A DNA stretch of 64,000 nt, from NCBI RefSeq assembly GCF_001591365.1, contig NZ_BCUT01000005.1, forward strand, positions 682,001-746,000, given 5' to 3'. Source of the DNA: Variovorax paradoxus NBRC 15149 (lineage in GTDB: Bacteria; Pseudomonadota; Gammaproteobacteria; Burkholderiales; Burkholderiaceae_C). A model generated the notes under the pieces. It had not been told where the DNA came from. It was given only the letters and a program-made list of their open reading frames with translations, and made no database searches. The translations under genes were made by a program, and so were the position numbers. The stretch's first letter is position 1; every line of letters begins with the position of its first letter. This document shows positions 41,285 through 52,279 of this stretch, in pieces.

Positions 41285-41494
41285 ATGAGCAACCCGTTCG
41301 ACGACAAGAGCGCCAGCTTCCTGGTGCTGGTGAACCACGAGGGCCAGCACTCGCTGTGGCCCGCCTTCATCGCCGTGCCCGCCGGCTGGCAGGTGGCGCT
41401 GGCAGCGACCGACCGGGCCGCCTGCAATGCCTTCATCGATGCGAACTGGGTCGACATGCGGCCGCGCTCGCTGGCGGCGGCGGGCGGCGGCTGA
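41285..41494 (+). CDS. MbtH-like protein (NRPS adenylation-domain partner)
   Basis: A 69-residue MbtH-family protein. The conserved pattern is complete: NPFDD, FLVLVNHEGQHSLWPAF, VPAGW, AACNAFIDANW and DMRPRSLA. These proteins bind adenylation domains and help folding or activity. It starts 17 bases after the glycosyltransferase stop behind GAGGAAA, closing a three-gene operon with the NRPS. Serine-activating A domains of the EntF type are known to use such partners, which agrees with the A1 prediction. Confidence 0.96.
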   Translation: MSNPFDDKSASFLVLVNHEGQHSLWPAFIAVPAGWQVALAATDRAACNAFIDANWVDMRPRSLAAAGGG

Positions 41495-41590
41495 CGGTAC
41501 CCGGCGCTCGCCACCATGGGCGCGCTCAGGCCCATGGCCCGGGAATTGCTCTCGCTCTCCAGGGTTTCCCCTTAGGCCGCATACCCGCGT

Positions 41591-41623
41591 CCACATACGC
41601 AATATGGCGCCTGCGGTATGTGG
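41591..41623. promoter_or_regulatory. Inverted repeat upstream of xdhA
   Basis: CCACATAC (41591-41598) and GTATGTGG (41616-41623) form perfect 8-base arms 17 bases apart, 68 bases before the xdhA ATG. It could be an operator or a weak hairpin. It differs from the TGTATACA site, so xdhAB may answer to another regulator. Confidence 0.45.
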
Positions 41624-41690
41624 GCAGGGGCACAAGCGGCTAACGTCCAGGCTTGGCCGGGAAACCGAGCCGCCCACGAGGCCAAAGAGC

Positions 41691-43310
41691 ATGAGCACAG
41701 AGAGCAGCAGCAGCAACAACAACAGCACGCAACCCGTCCGCTTCTTCCACCGCGGCAGGATCGTCGACGTCAGCGGCGTCCATCCGACCCGTTCGGTGCT
41801 CGATTGGCTGCGCGAGGACGCGCATTGCACCGGCACCAAGGAAGGCTGCAACGAGGGCGACTGCGGCGCCTGCACCGTGGTGATCGGCGAACTGGCCAGC
41901 GACGCCAACGCGCCGGGCACGGTCGGCGGGCTGCAGCTGCAGACGGTCAATGCCTGCATCCAGTTCCTGCCCACGCTGCACGGCAAGGCGCTGTTCACGG
42001 TCGAGGACCTGAAGGCGCAGTGCGCCGCGGCCCAGCCGCAGGACAGCGGCAACAAGAAGCACGCCGTCCACACGCTGCATCCCGTGCAGCAGGCGATGGT
42101 CGACTGCCACGGCTCGCAGTGCGGCTTCTGCACGCCGGGCTTCGTGATGTCGCTGTGGTCCGCCTACGAGCACCACCAGGCCGAGGGCACGCAGCCCACG
42201 CGCCAGCAGCTGGCCGACGAACTCTCGGGCAACCTGTGCCGCTGCACCGGCTACCGGCCGATCCTCGATGCCGGGCAGCGCATGTTCGACCTGCCGGCCG
42301 TGCGGCTCGATACCCAACCCGTGGTGGCGGCGCTCACCGCATTGCAGAACGATGGCCTGGACTACGCCGCACCGCTCGGCGCCCGCATCGACCACTTCCA
42401 TGCGCCGCGGACACTGGCACAGCTGGCCGCGCTGCGCGAGCAGAAGCCGCGCGCCCAACTGCTGGCCGGCTCGACCGACGTCGGCCTCTGGGTCAACAAG
42501 CAGTTCCGCGACCTCGGCGACATCATCTACGTGGGCGACGTGGCCGAGATGAAGGCCATTGAAACGCGTGCCGATGAGCTCTACATCGGCGCCGGCGCCT
42601 CGCTCGAAGCCGCCTTCGAAGCCCTGGTGCAGCGCGTGCCGAGTCTCTCGGACGTGTGGCTGCGCTTTGCCTCGCCGCCGATCCGCCATGCCGGCACCAT
42701 GGGCGGCAACGTGGCCAACGGCTCGCCCATCGGCGATTCGCCACCGGTGCTGATGTCGCTGGACGCCCAGATCGAGCTGCGCCGCGGCGACGCGGTGCGC
42801 CGCATGCCGCTGCCCGACTTCTACGTCGACTACATGAAGAACCAGCTGCAGCCCGGCGAGTTCGTGCAGGGGCTCGCGGTTCCGCTCGCGGCCATGCAGC
42901 GCCAGGTGCGCGCCTACAAGATCAGCAAGCGCTTCGACTGCGACATCTCTGCCCTGTGCGCAGGCTTCGCGATCGAGCTCGAAGAGGGCAGCGACACGGT
43001 CAAGGCCGTGCGCCTGGCCTTCGGCGGCATGGCCGCCATCGTGAAGCGCGCCGCAAATGCCGAAGCGGCCCTCGTCGGCAAGCCGTGGACGCAGGCCAGC
43101 GTCGCCGCCGCGAAGCTCGCGCTCGCGCAGGACTTCAAGCCGCTGTCGGACATGCGCGCCTCGGCCGACTACCGGCTGCAGGTGGCGCAGAATCTGATCC
43201 AGCGCCTCTGGCTCGAAACGCGCACCGAAGACGCGCTGTCGCTCGAAGAGACCAGTGTGTGGAGCGTGATGCCGCATGCCGTCGTCAAAGCCACGGCCGA
43301 AGGAGCCTGA
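41691..43310 (+). CDS. xdhA: Xanthine dehydrogenase small subunit (2Fe-2S and FAD)
   Basis: A 539-residue subunit carrying electrons from the molybdenum site to NAD+. The plant-type 2Fe-2S domain has Cys53, 58, 61 and 89 (EGCNEGDCGAC). The second 2Fe-2S domain has Cys144, 147, 183 and 185 (CGFC, GNLCRC). The FAD domain follows with LLAGSTDVGLWV (257-268) and GGNVANGSPIGDS (338-350), then the CO-dehydrogenase-like C-terminal domain. The Ser/Asn-rich first 13 residues are unusual. ATG 41691 is chosen, since earlier in-frame codons are not coding-like. It is 2 bases from xdhB. Confidence 0.96.
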   Translation: MSTESSSSNNNSTQPVRFFHRGRIVDVSGVHPTRSVLDWLREDAHCTGTKEGCNEGDCGACTVVIGELASDANAPGTVGGLQLQTVNACIQFLPTLHGKALFTVEDLKAQCAAAQPQDSGNKKHAVHTLHPVQQAMVDCHGSQCGFCTPGFVMSLWSAYEHHQAEGTQPTRQQLADELSGNLCRCTGYRPILDAGQRMFDLPAVRLDTQPVVAALTALQNDGLDYAAPLGARIDHFHAPRTLAQLAALREQKPRAQLLAGSTDVGLWVNKQFRDLGDIIYVGDVAEMKAIETRADELYIGAGASLEAAFEALVQRVPSLSDVWLRFASPPIRHAGTMGGNVANGSPIGDSPPVLMSLDAQIELRRGDAVRRMPLPDFYVDYMKNQLQPGEFVQGLAVPLAAMQRQVRAYKISKRFDCDISALCAGFAIELEEGSDTVKAVRLAFGGMAAIVKRAANAEAALVGKPWTQASVAAAKLALAQDFKPLSDMRASADYRLQVAQNLIQRLWLETRTEDALSLEETSVWSVMPHAVVKATAEGA

Positions 43311-43312
43311 CC

Positions 43313-45763
43313 ATGAACAAACCCATCGACGCCCGCCTGCTGCAGCCCGCCGAGGCCTTTGCCGACTACCTGAAGAACACCGCCGCGCGCATCGACCCCG
43401 TGGCCGAAGCGATCGCGCATGATCTTGGCGCGCGTGTCGGCATCAGCCGGCCGCACGAGTCGGCGCACCTGCACGTGGCCGGCGAAGCGACTTACATCGA
43501 CGACATTCCCGAAATCACCGGCACGCTGCATTGCGCGCTGGGCCTGTCGCCCGCCGCCAACGGCCGCATCACGGCGCTGTCGCTCGACGCCATCCGCGCG
43601 ATGCCCGGCGTGGTCGCGGTGCTCACGGCCGACGACATTCCGGGCACCAACGACTGCGGTTCGATCATTCACGACGATCCGATCCTCTTGCCCGTGAACG
43701 AGGGCGGCGAGATCCGCTACCTTGGCCAGCCCGTGTTCGCCGTGATCGCCGAGACGCGCGAGGCCGCGCGCCGCGCCGCTTCCAGGGCCAAGGAGGCGAT
43801 GACCATCGAGGCCGAGCCGCCCGTCATCACGCCGCAGGAGGCGCATGCGCGCGGCCAGTACGTGGTGCCGCCGATGCACATCGTGCGCAGCGGCGGCAGC
43901 GCCAACGAAGGCGACGAAGCCGCCGTGCGCGCCGCTATCGCCAGGGCGCCGCACCGCCACAAGTCCACGCTCGACGTCGGCGGGCAGGAGCAGTTCTACC
44001 TCGAGGGCCAGATCAGCTACGCCATTCCGAAGGAAGGCGGCGCGCTGCACATCCACTGCTCCACGCAGCACCCGAGCGAGATGCAGCACCTGGTGGCGCA
44101 TGCGCTGCACCTGCAGTCGAACGAAGTGCATGTGGAATGCCGGCGCATGGGCGGCGGCTTCGGCGGCAAGGAGTCGCAGTCGGCGCTGTTCGCCTGCGTG
44201 GCGGCCATCGCGGCGCGGCAGCTGCAGCGCCCGGTCAAGCTCAGGCTCGACCGCGACGACGACTTCATGATCACCGGCCGCCGCCACTGCTTCTGGTACG
44301 AGTACGAGGTGGGCTACGACGACGAGGGCCGCATCCTCGGCGCGGAGATCACCATGGTGTCGCGCGCCGGCCACTCGGCCGACCTCTCGGGCCCGGTGAT
44401 GACGCGCGCGCTGTGCCACTTCGACAACGCCTACTGGCTGCCCAACGTGGCCATGCACGGCTACTCGGGCAAGACCAACACGCAGAGCAACACCGCGTTC
44501 CGGGGCTTCGGCGGGCCGCAGGGCGCGATTGCCGTCGAGAACATCATGGACTCGGTGGCGCGCGCGCTGGGCCGCGATCCGCTCGACGTGCGGCGCGTCA
44601 ACTTCTACGGCACGACGCAGAACAACGTCACGCCCTACCGCCAGACCGTGACCGACAACATCGTCCACGAACTGGTGGCCGACCTCGAAGCCAGCAGCGG
44701 CTATCGCGCGCGGCGCGAAGAGATCGCGGCGTTCAATGCAAAGAGCGTGGTGCTCAAGCGCGGCCTCGCGCTCGCGCCGCTCAAGTTCGGCATCTCGTTC
44801 AACGTCAAGCATTTCAACCAGGCCGGCGCGCTGGTGCATGTGTACACCGACGGCTCGATCCTCGTGAACCACGGCGGAACCGAGATGGGGCAGGGCCTCA
44901 ACACCAAGGTGGCGCAGGTGGTGGCGCACGAGCTGGGCGTGAGCTTCGAGCGCGTGCGCGTCACGGCAACCGACACCACCAAGGTGGCCAACACCTCGGC
45001 CACGGCCGCATCGACCGGCGCCGACCTGAACGGCAAGGCCGCGCAGGATGCCGCTCGCCAGATCCGCGAGCGCCTGGCCGAGAGCGCCGCCGAGCGCCAT
45101 GGCGGCAAGGCGAGCGAGGTGCGCTTTGCCAACGACAAGGTCGAGGTCAACGGCCGCTCGCTGGCCTTCAGCACCGTGGTGGGCGAGGCGTATCTCGACC
45201 GCAAGCAGCTCTGGTCCGACGGCTTCTATGCCACGCCCGGCCTCAGCTGGGACAAGGACAGGATGCAGGGCCGCCCGTTCTACTACTACGCCTACGGCGC
45301 GGCGGTGAGCGAGGTGATCGTCGACACGCTCACCGGCGAATGGAAGCTCTTGCGCGCCGACATCCTGCACGACGCGGGCAAGTCGCTGAACCCGGCCGTG
45401 GACATCGGCCAGGTCGAGGGCGCCTTCATCCAGGGCATGGGCTGGCTCACCACCGAGGAGCTGGTGTGGCATCCGCAAAGCGGCAAGCTCACCACGCACG
45501 CGCCCAGCACCTACAAGATCCCGACCGCCAACGACTGCCCGCCCGTCTTCAACGTGCGCCTGTTCGAAGGCCAGAACTTCGAGGACTCGATCCACCGCAG
45601 CAAGGCCGTGGGCGAGCCGCCGCTCTTGCTGCCGTTCTCGGTGTTCTTCGCGATCCGCGATGCGGTGTCGGCGGCGGGTGGGCACAAGATCGATCCGCCG
45701 CTGAAGGCGCCGGCCACGAGCGAATCGATCCTTCGCGCCATCACGGCCGTGCAGTCCGCCTAG
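43313..45763 (+). CDS. xdhB: Xanthine dehydrogenase large, molybdopterin-binding subunit
   Basis: An 816-residue molybdenum subunit that hydroxylates hypoxanthine and xanthine to urate. Seen are GGGFGGKESQ (molybdopterin contact), TAFRGFGGPQG (substrate Arg region), GTEMGQGLNTKVAQV and KAVGEPPLLL with the catalytic Glu768. Length is typical of the split bacterial XdhB. It starts 2 bases after xdhA and is translationally coupled. Maturation needs XdhC, encoded at 11900. Its product feeds PuuD. Confidence 0.97.
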   Translation: MNKPIDARLLQPAEAFADYLKNTAARIDPVAEAIAHDLGARVGISRPHESAHLHVAGEATYIDDIPEITGTLHCALGLSPAANGRITALSLDAIRAMPGVVAVLTADDIPGTNDCGSIIHDDPILLPVNEGGEIRYLGQPVFAVIAETREAARRAASRAKEAMTIEAEPPVITPQEAHARGQYVVPPMHIVRSGGSANEGDEAAVRAAIARAPHRHKSTLDVGGQEQFYLEGQISYAIPKEGGALHIHCSTQHPSEMQHLVAHALHLQSNEVHVECRRMGGGFGGKESQSALFACVAAIAARQLQRPVKLRLDRDDDFMITGRRHCFWYEYEVGYDDEGRILGAEITMVSRAGHSADLSGPVMTRALCHFDNAYWLPNVAMHGYSGKTNTQSNTAFRGFGGPQGAIAVENIMDSVARALGRDPLDVRRVNFYGTTQNNVTPYRQTVTDNIVHELVADLEASSGYRARREEIAAFNAKSVVLKRGLALAPLKFGISFNVKHFNQAGALVHVYTDGSILVNHGGTEMGQGLNTKVAQVVAHELGVSFERVRVTATDTTKVANTSATAASTGADLNGKAAQDAARQIRERLAESAAERHGGKASEVRFANDKVEVNGRSLAFSTVVGEAYLDRKQLWSDGFYATPGLSWDKDRMQGRPFYYYAYGAAVSEVIVDTLTGEWKLLRADILHDAGKSLNPAVDIGQVEGAFIQGMGWLTTEELVWHPQSGKLTTHAPSTYKIPTANDCPPVFNVRLFEGQNFEDSIHRSKAVGEPPLLLPFSVFFAIRDAVSAAGGHKIDPPLKAPATSESILRAITAVQSA

Positions 45764-45889
45764 CCACTCGTAGACTTTGGCGCATGTCCAAAGTCATCCC
45801 CATGCCCCACGCCCTCGTCCTCTTCGCGAAACACCGCGGAACCGGCTTTGCCGGGCCGCTGGTGCGGCCCGCTGCCCGGGGGGGACGCC

Positions 45890-46873
45890 ATGCGTGACCA
45901 GGCATTGTTCGACAAGATCGATCTTCATCTGATCAGGGTGCTTCACACCGTGCTGACCGACCGCAGCGTCTCGCGCGCCGCCATTCGCCTGGGCATGTAC
46001 CAGCCGGCCGTCTCGGCCGCGCTGAAGCGGCTGCGCGAACTCTCGGGCGATCCGCTGCTGGTGCGATCGGGCTCGGGCATGGTGCCGACCGATGCGGGGC
46101 TGCGGATGATCGAGCCGGCCGCAAGCATCCTGCGCGCCGCCGAGATGCTTTTTTCCGATGCGCGCGGCTTCGAGCCGCAGTCGGCGGCCACCACCTTCCG
46201 CATCGCCGCAAGCGACTACATGGACCCGCTGTTCCTGCCGATGCTGGTGGCGCATGTCAAGCGCGAGGCGCCGCTGTGCCAGATCGAGATCCATGCGCTC
46301 ACGCCCGATTCCGACTACCACGGCCACCTCGCGCTCGGCCAGGTCGACCTGGTGATCGGCAACTGGCTCAAGCCGCCGGAAGACCTGCACATGGCGCGGC
46401 TCTTCGGCGACGAGGTGGTGTCGCTGGTCAACCAGGACCACCCGGCCGTGCGCCGCGGCTGGGACCTGGAGACCTGGCTCGCGGCCGAGCACATCGCGCC
46501 CACGCCCATGCACCCGGGCGGGCGCGGCATCATCGACCAGATGCTCGACGAGCTCGGCCGGCAGCGCAACATCACGGCGCGCTGCGCGCACTTCAGCCTG
46601 ATCCCGGACATGGTCGCGTCGAGCCTCCTGGTGCTCACCACCGGCCGCCAGTACTGCGAGCGCTTTGCCGCGCGCCTGCCGGTGAAGATCCTCGAGTGCC
46701 CGGTGGCGCTGCCGCGCCTCATGTACTACCAGCTCTGGCACGAGCGCACCCATTCGTCGAGTTCCGCGCGCTGGCTGCGCGAATGCATCAAGGACGTGGC
46801 GGCGTCGCTGCGGCCCGCCTTCACCACGCCGGCCTCGCGCGCCTTCGCGGCCGAAGCCCCCGATCCGCCCTGA
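45890..46873 (+). CDS. LysR-family regulator between xdhB and the purine permease
   Basis: A 327-residue LysR protein. Its HTH covers RSVSRAAIRLGMYQPAVSAALKRL (about residues 24-47), and the effector domain begins near TTFRIAASDYMDPLFLPML. It lies co-directionally after xdhAB (126-base gap) and 83 bases before the NCS2 permease, so it may regulate xanthine dehydrogenase, the permease or the ABC importer. ATG 45890 follows GGGGGGA; the longer frame from 45848 is unlikely. The gap 45764-45889 has a short GC-rich hairpin and no gene. Confidence 0.92.
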   Translation: MRDQALFDKIDLHLIRVLHTVLTDRSVSRAAIRLGMYQPAVSAALKRLRELSGDPLLVRSGSGMVPTDAGLRMIEPAASILRAAEMLFSDARGFEPQSAATTFRIAASDYMDPLFLPMLVAHVKREAPLCQIEIHALTPDSDYHGHLALGQVDLVIGNWLKPPEDLHMARLFGDEVVSLVNQDHPAVRRGWDLETWLAAEHIAPTPMHPGGRGIIDQMLDELGRQRNITARCAHFSLIPDMVASSLLVLTTGRQYCERFAARLPVKILECPVALPRLMYYQLWHERTHSSSSARWLRECIKDVAASLRPAFTTPASRAFAAEAPDPP

Positions 46874-46956
46874 CGATTCTTCCTCTGGCCGCGCCGGCGT
46901 CGCGGCCAAGGCATGTTTGAACGAACCGCCACATACAACAGCTGGAGACAAGCGAC

Positions 46957-48336
46957 ATGAACAGGTTTGAAGAGGTGCCCAAGGTCACCGATCCCCACGC
47001 CTCGGGGACAGCCGCGCGCAGCGCGCCGCAGGGCGCGAACTGGCTTGAACGCATGTTCAAGCTGACCGAGCACAACACCACCGTGCGCACCGAAGTCATC
47101 GCAGGGCTCACCACCTTCCTGACGATGGCCTACATCATCTTCGTGAACCCCTCGATCCTCGGCGATGCGGGCATGCCCAAGGGCGCGGTGTTCGTGGCCA
47201 CCTGCCTGATCGCGGCGCTGGGCACGCTGATCATGGGCCTGTATGCCAATTACCCGATCGCGATGGCGCCGGGCATGGGACTGAACGCCTACTTCGCCTA
47301 CGTGGTGGTGCTGGGCATGGGCTACACGTGGCAGGTGGCGCTGGGCGCGGTGTTCATCTCGGGGACGCTGTTCCTGGTCGTCACGGTCACGGGGCTGCGG
47401 GAGCTGTTCATACAGGGCATACCGCAGTCGCTGCGAACGGCGATCACCGTGGGCATCGGCATGTTCCTGGCGCTCATCGCGCTCAAGAGCGCGGGCGTGG
47501 TCGCGGCATCGCCGGCCACCTTCGTCACGCTGGGCGACCTGCACTCGGCGCCGGTGGTGCTGGCGACGCTGGGCTTCCTCGTGATCGTGACGCTCGACCG
47601 GCTCAAGGTGCGCGGCGCCATCCTCATCGGCATCATGCTGGTGACGGTGCTGTCGTTCTTCTTCGGCGGCAACAAGTTCCATGGCGTGTTCGATGCGCCG
47701 CCGTCCATTGCGCCCACCTTCATGCAGCTCGACATCCTGGGCGCGCTCAAGGGCGGCATCCTGAACGTGGTGCTGGTGTTCTTCCTGGTCGAGATGTTCG
47801 ACGCCACCGGCACGCTGATGGGCGTGGCCAAGCGCGCGGGCCTGTTGGTGCCCGGCAAGATGGAACGCATGAACAAGGCACTGCTGGCCGACAGCGGCGC
47901 GATCTTCGCGGGCTCGCTGCTCGGCACCTCGAGCACCACGGCCTACGTGGAAAGCGCGGCTGGCGTGCAGGCGGGCGGGCGCACCGGCCTCACGGCGGTG
48001 GTGGTGGCGGCGCTCTTCCTCGCCTGCCTGATGATCTCGCCGCTCGCGGGATCGGTGCCGGCCTATGCCACGGCGCCGGCGCTGCTCTTCGTGGGCTGCC
48101 TGATGCTGCGCGACCTCGTCGAGCTCGACTGGGAAGACACCACCGAGGTGATCCCCGCGGCCGTGACCGCGCTGGCCATGCCTTTCACCTATTCGATCGC
48201 CAATGGCCTGGCCTTCGGCTTCATCACCTACGCGGTGCTCAAGCTCTGCACCGGCCGGGCACGGGAAGTGCATGCGATGGTCTGGGTGATCGCGGCGATT
48301 TTCCTGTTCAAGTTCGCCTACATCGGCGGACACTGA
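46957..48336 (+). CDS. NCS2-family purine permease (AzgA-like)
   Basis: A 459-residue AzgA-type NCS2 permease for adenine, hypoxanthine or guanine with H+. Key signatures are TEVIAGLTTFLTMAYIIFVNP near the N-terminus, AMAPGMGLNAYFAYVVV, LVEMFDATGTLMGVAKRAGL and SLLGTSSTTAYVESAAGV, the last two forming the substrate site. About 12-14 membrane segments. Near xdhAB and the BMP importer, it would feed purines to xanthine dehydrogenase. A good ribosome site (GGAGACAAG) precedes the ATG. Confidence 0.95.
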   Translation: MNRFEEVPKVTDPHASGTAARSAPQGANWLERMFKLTEHNTTVRTEVIAGLTTFLTMAYIIFVNPSILGDAGMPKGAVFVATCLIAALGTLIMGLYANYPIAMAPGMGLNAYFAYVVVLGMGYTWQVALGAVFISGTLFLVVTVTGLRELFIQGIPQSLRTAITVGIGMFLALIALKSAGVVAASPATFVTLGDLHSAPVVLATLGFLVIVTLDRLKVRGAILIGIMLVTVLSFFFGGNKFHGVFDAPPSIAPTFMQLDILGALKGGILNVVLVFFLVEMFDATGTLMGVAKRAGLLVPGKMERMNKALLADSGAIFAGSLLGTSSTTAYVESAAGVQAGGRTGLTAVVVAALFLACLMISPLAGSVPAYATAPALLFVGCLMLRDLVELDWEDTTEVIPAAVTALAMPFTYSIANGLAFGFITYAVLKLCTGRAREVHAMVWVIAAIFLFKFAYIGGH

Positions 48337-48363
48337 GGGGCGCGCCGTCGGGCGCCGATGGAT

Positions 48364-48398
48364 GCGGAAGCTGCTATTAAACTTATAGCTGCTTCCGC
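48364..48398. repeat. Inverted repeat between the NCS2 permease and ABC importer
   Basis: GCGGAAGCTGCTAT (48364-48377) pairs with ATAGCTGCTTCCGC (48385-48398) over 13 of 14 bases with a 7-base AT loop. No T-run follows, so it is not a clear terminator. It resembles short palindromic repeats scattered in related genomes, an impression from memory. Confidence 0.6.
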
Positions 48399-48436
48399 TT
48401 TGTTGCTGTTGAACGAGACAAACCCACGAACCCGGC

Positions 48437-49964
<1,528 letters not shown>

Positions 49965-49972
<8 letters not shown>

Positions 49973-51116
49973 GCTCGAACCGCGCCCGGAGCTGTCGCGC
50001 TTCTGGACCTTTGCCTCGCCGATCCTCGCGCTGCTGATCACCGTGCTGATCGGCGTGGCGCTGTTCGCCGCGCTCGGCAAGGACCCGGTCAAGGGCCTCT
50101 TGGTGTTCTTCTACGAGCCGATCAAGAGCGGCTATGCGATCGGCGAGCTCACGATCAAGGCGACGCCGCTGCTCATCATCGCGCTCGGGCTGGCGGTGTG
50201 CTTTCGCTCCAACGTCTGGAACATCGGCGCCGAGGGCCAGTTCGTGTTCGGCGCCATTGCCGCGGGCGGCGTCGCGCTGATGGCCGACAAGAGCACGGGC
50301 TCGTGGATCGTGGTGGCCATCCTCGTTGCGGGCACGGTCGGCGGCATGGTGTGGGCGGGCATCGTGGCCTTCCTGCGCGACCGGTTCAACGCCAACGAAA
50401 TCCTCGTGAGCCTGATGCTGGTGTACGTGGCCACGCTGCTGCTGGGCTACATGGTGTTCGGCCCCTGGAAGGATCCGCAGGGCTACAACTTTCCGCAATC
50501 GAAGACTTTCGAGGCGGTGACGCAGATCCCGCGGCTCTTCAAGGGTTCGCGCGTGAGCATCGGGCTGATCATCGCGCTGCTGGGCGTGGGCGCGCTCTGG
50601 GTGTTCCTGTTCCGCACGCGGGCAGGCTTTGCGCAGCAGGTCGGCGGGCTCGCGCCGGCGGCCGCGCGCTATGCGGGCTTCTCGGCACGCCGCGCCATCT
50701 GGATCGCGCTGCTGACCTCGGGCGGCGCGGCGGGCCTGGCCGGCGCGCTCGAAGTCGCCGGCCCGCTCGGCCAGCTCACGCCCTACGTGCCGGCCGGCTA
50801 CGGCTTCGCGGCCATCATCGTGGCTTTCGTCGGCCGGCTGCATCCGGTGGGCATGGTGTTCTCGGCCATCCTCATGAGCATGTTCTACATCGGCGGCGAG
50901 CTTGCGCAGTCGCGCCTGGGCCTGCCCAAGTCGCTGACCGGCGTGTTCCAGGGTTTGCTGCTCTTCACGCTGCTGGCCTGCGACACCTTGATCGCCTATC
51001 GCATCCGCCGCAAGGCCGCGGCAAAAGCGGCGGCTTCCGCGGGAACGACGAGTTCGCTGCAAGCCAGCACGCCGCTGACGGCGCCGGCCGTGCGTTCGAC
51101 CGAAGGAGTGCTTTGA
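49965..51116 (+). CDS. ABC transporter permease 1 (BPL_transp_2 family, YufP-like)
   Basis: A 383-residue membrane protein with about 10 helices, starting MLKLEPRPELSRFWTFASP. The conserved VCFRSNVWNIGAEGQFVFGA and NANEILVSLMLVYVA mark permeases of purine-nucleoside importers. It overlaps the ATPase stop by 8 bases. The C-terminus is a soluble tail rich in Ala and Ser. After its stop comes a 193-base gap filled mostly by foldback repeat copy B before the second permease. Confidence 0.94.
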
Positions 51117-51136
51117 ATGGCCCGCCGCACAACAGC

Positions 51137-51255
51137 AGCGTGCCCAGGTGCACAGGGCATCGGGTGCTCCCCGCAGCGAAATCAAGGAGGAGGGGGCGCA
51201 GCCCCCGGGGGACATTCGCGGAGGGGAGTACCCGGTGGCCTGTGCACGCGCCCTG
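51137..51255 (+). repeat. Foldback repeat, copy B, inside the ABC importer operon
   Basis: About 119 bases, sharing almost all of copy A (17397-17509). Its inner hairpin is extended to GGGGGC-GCA-GCCCCC (51192-51206). Outer arms pair GTGCACAGGGCATCGGGT with ACCCGGTGGCCTGTGCAC at 16 of 18 positions. It lies between two permease genes that normally sit a few bases apart. The frame of the second permease stays open through it. Confidence 0.85.
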
Positions 51256-51309
51256 GACACGAGCGCCCGAAGACAACCGAACAACGAAACGCACGGGGAA
51301 GCCAGTGAC

Positions 51310-52230
51310 ATGGACAGCTACGCACTCCTCCTAGGCTCGACCCTGAGCGCCGGCACCGTGCTCGCTATCGCGGCACTGGGCCTGCTGATCAACGAGAAGG
51401 CCGGCATCGTCAACCTCGGTGCCGAGGGCATGATGCTCTGCGCCGCCATCGCCGGCTTTGCGACCGTCGTCATCACCCACAACCCCTGGCTCGGCTTCCT
51501 GGCCGGCATGGCGGCCGGTGCCCTGCTTGCCGCCTTCTTCGGCGTGCTGGTGATCTGGCTCAACACCAACCAGTACGCCACCGGCCTCGCCCTCAGCCTT
51601 TTCGGCGTCGGCTTCTCCGCCTTCGTGGGCATCAACTTCGTGCAGGCCAAGCTGCCCGAGAGCGTGTCGTACGCCGTGCCGGTGCTCGGCGACGTCCCGC
51701 TCGTCGGGCCCGCGCTCTTCCGCCACCACCCCATGGTGTATTTCGCCGTGGTGCTGACCTTCGGCCTCATCTGGTTTCTCTACCGCACCCGCGCCGGGCT
51801 CGTGCTGCGCTCGGTGGGCGAGTCGCCCGAGTCGGCGCATGCGCTCGGCTATCCGGTGCGGCGCATCCGCTTCATGGCGGTGATCGCGGGCGGCGCGCTC
51901 TGTGGCCTGGCGGGGGCGTACCTGTCGACCGTCTATACGCCGCTATGGGTCGAGGGCATGGTCGCGGGCCGCGGCTGGATCGCGCTGGCGCTCACCACCT
52001 TCGCCACCTGGCGGCCGATCCGCGTGCTGCTGGGCGCCTACCTGTTCGGCGGCGTCTCGATGCTGGGCTTCCACCTGCAGAGCAGCGGCGTCGACGTGCC
52101 GCCGCAGTTTCTCAGCATGCTGCAGTACATCGCGCCCATCGTGGTGCTGGCGCTGATCTCGCGCAACCCGGCCTTCATCCGCATCAACATGCCCGCTTCG
52201 ATCGGAAAACCGTTCTACCCCGGCTCATAA
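51310..52230 (+). CDS. ABC transporter permease 2 (BPL_transp_2 family, YufQ-like)
   Basis: A 306-residue permease with 8-9 helices. LLINEKAGIVNLGAEGMMLCAA and ATGLALSLFGVGFSAFVG are family signatures, and YRTRAGLVLRSVGESPESAHALG follows. It pairs with permease 1 to form the channel. ATG 51310 follows GGGGAAG and gives the normal length. An upstream in-frame ATG at 51148 would add 54 residues translated from the repeat and is less likely, though worth checking. Confidence 0.93.
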   Translation: MDSYALLLGSTLSAGTVLAIAALGLLINEKAGIVNLGAEGMMLCAAIAGFATVVITHNPWLGFLAGMAAGALLAAFFGVLVIWLNTNQYATGLALSLFGVGFSAFVGINFVQAKLPESVSYAVPVLGDVPLVGPALFRHHPMVYFAVVLTFGLIWFLYRTRAGLVLRSVGESPESAHALGYPVRRIRFMAVIAGGALCGLAGAYLSTVYTPLWVEGMVAGRGWIALALTTFATWRPIRVLLGAYLFGGVSMLGFHLQSSGVDVPPQFLSMLQYIAPIVVLALISRNPAFIRINMPASIGKPFYPGS

Positions 52231-52279
52231 TCTCGCTTCTCGATTTCCGCCAACCTGTCCTTTTTGAGGATTTCCGACA

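Noticed and set aside
45784-45897. A 37-codon frame between xdhB and the LysR gene
   Set aside because: No ribosome site, overlaps the LysR start, and its text follows a GC-rich hairpin; probably non-coding.
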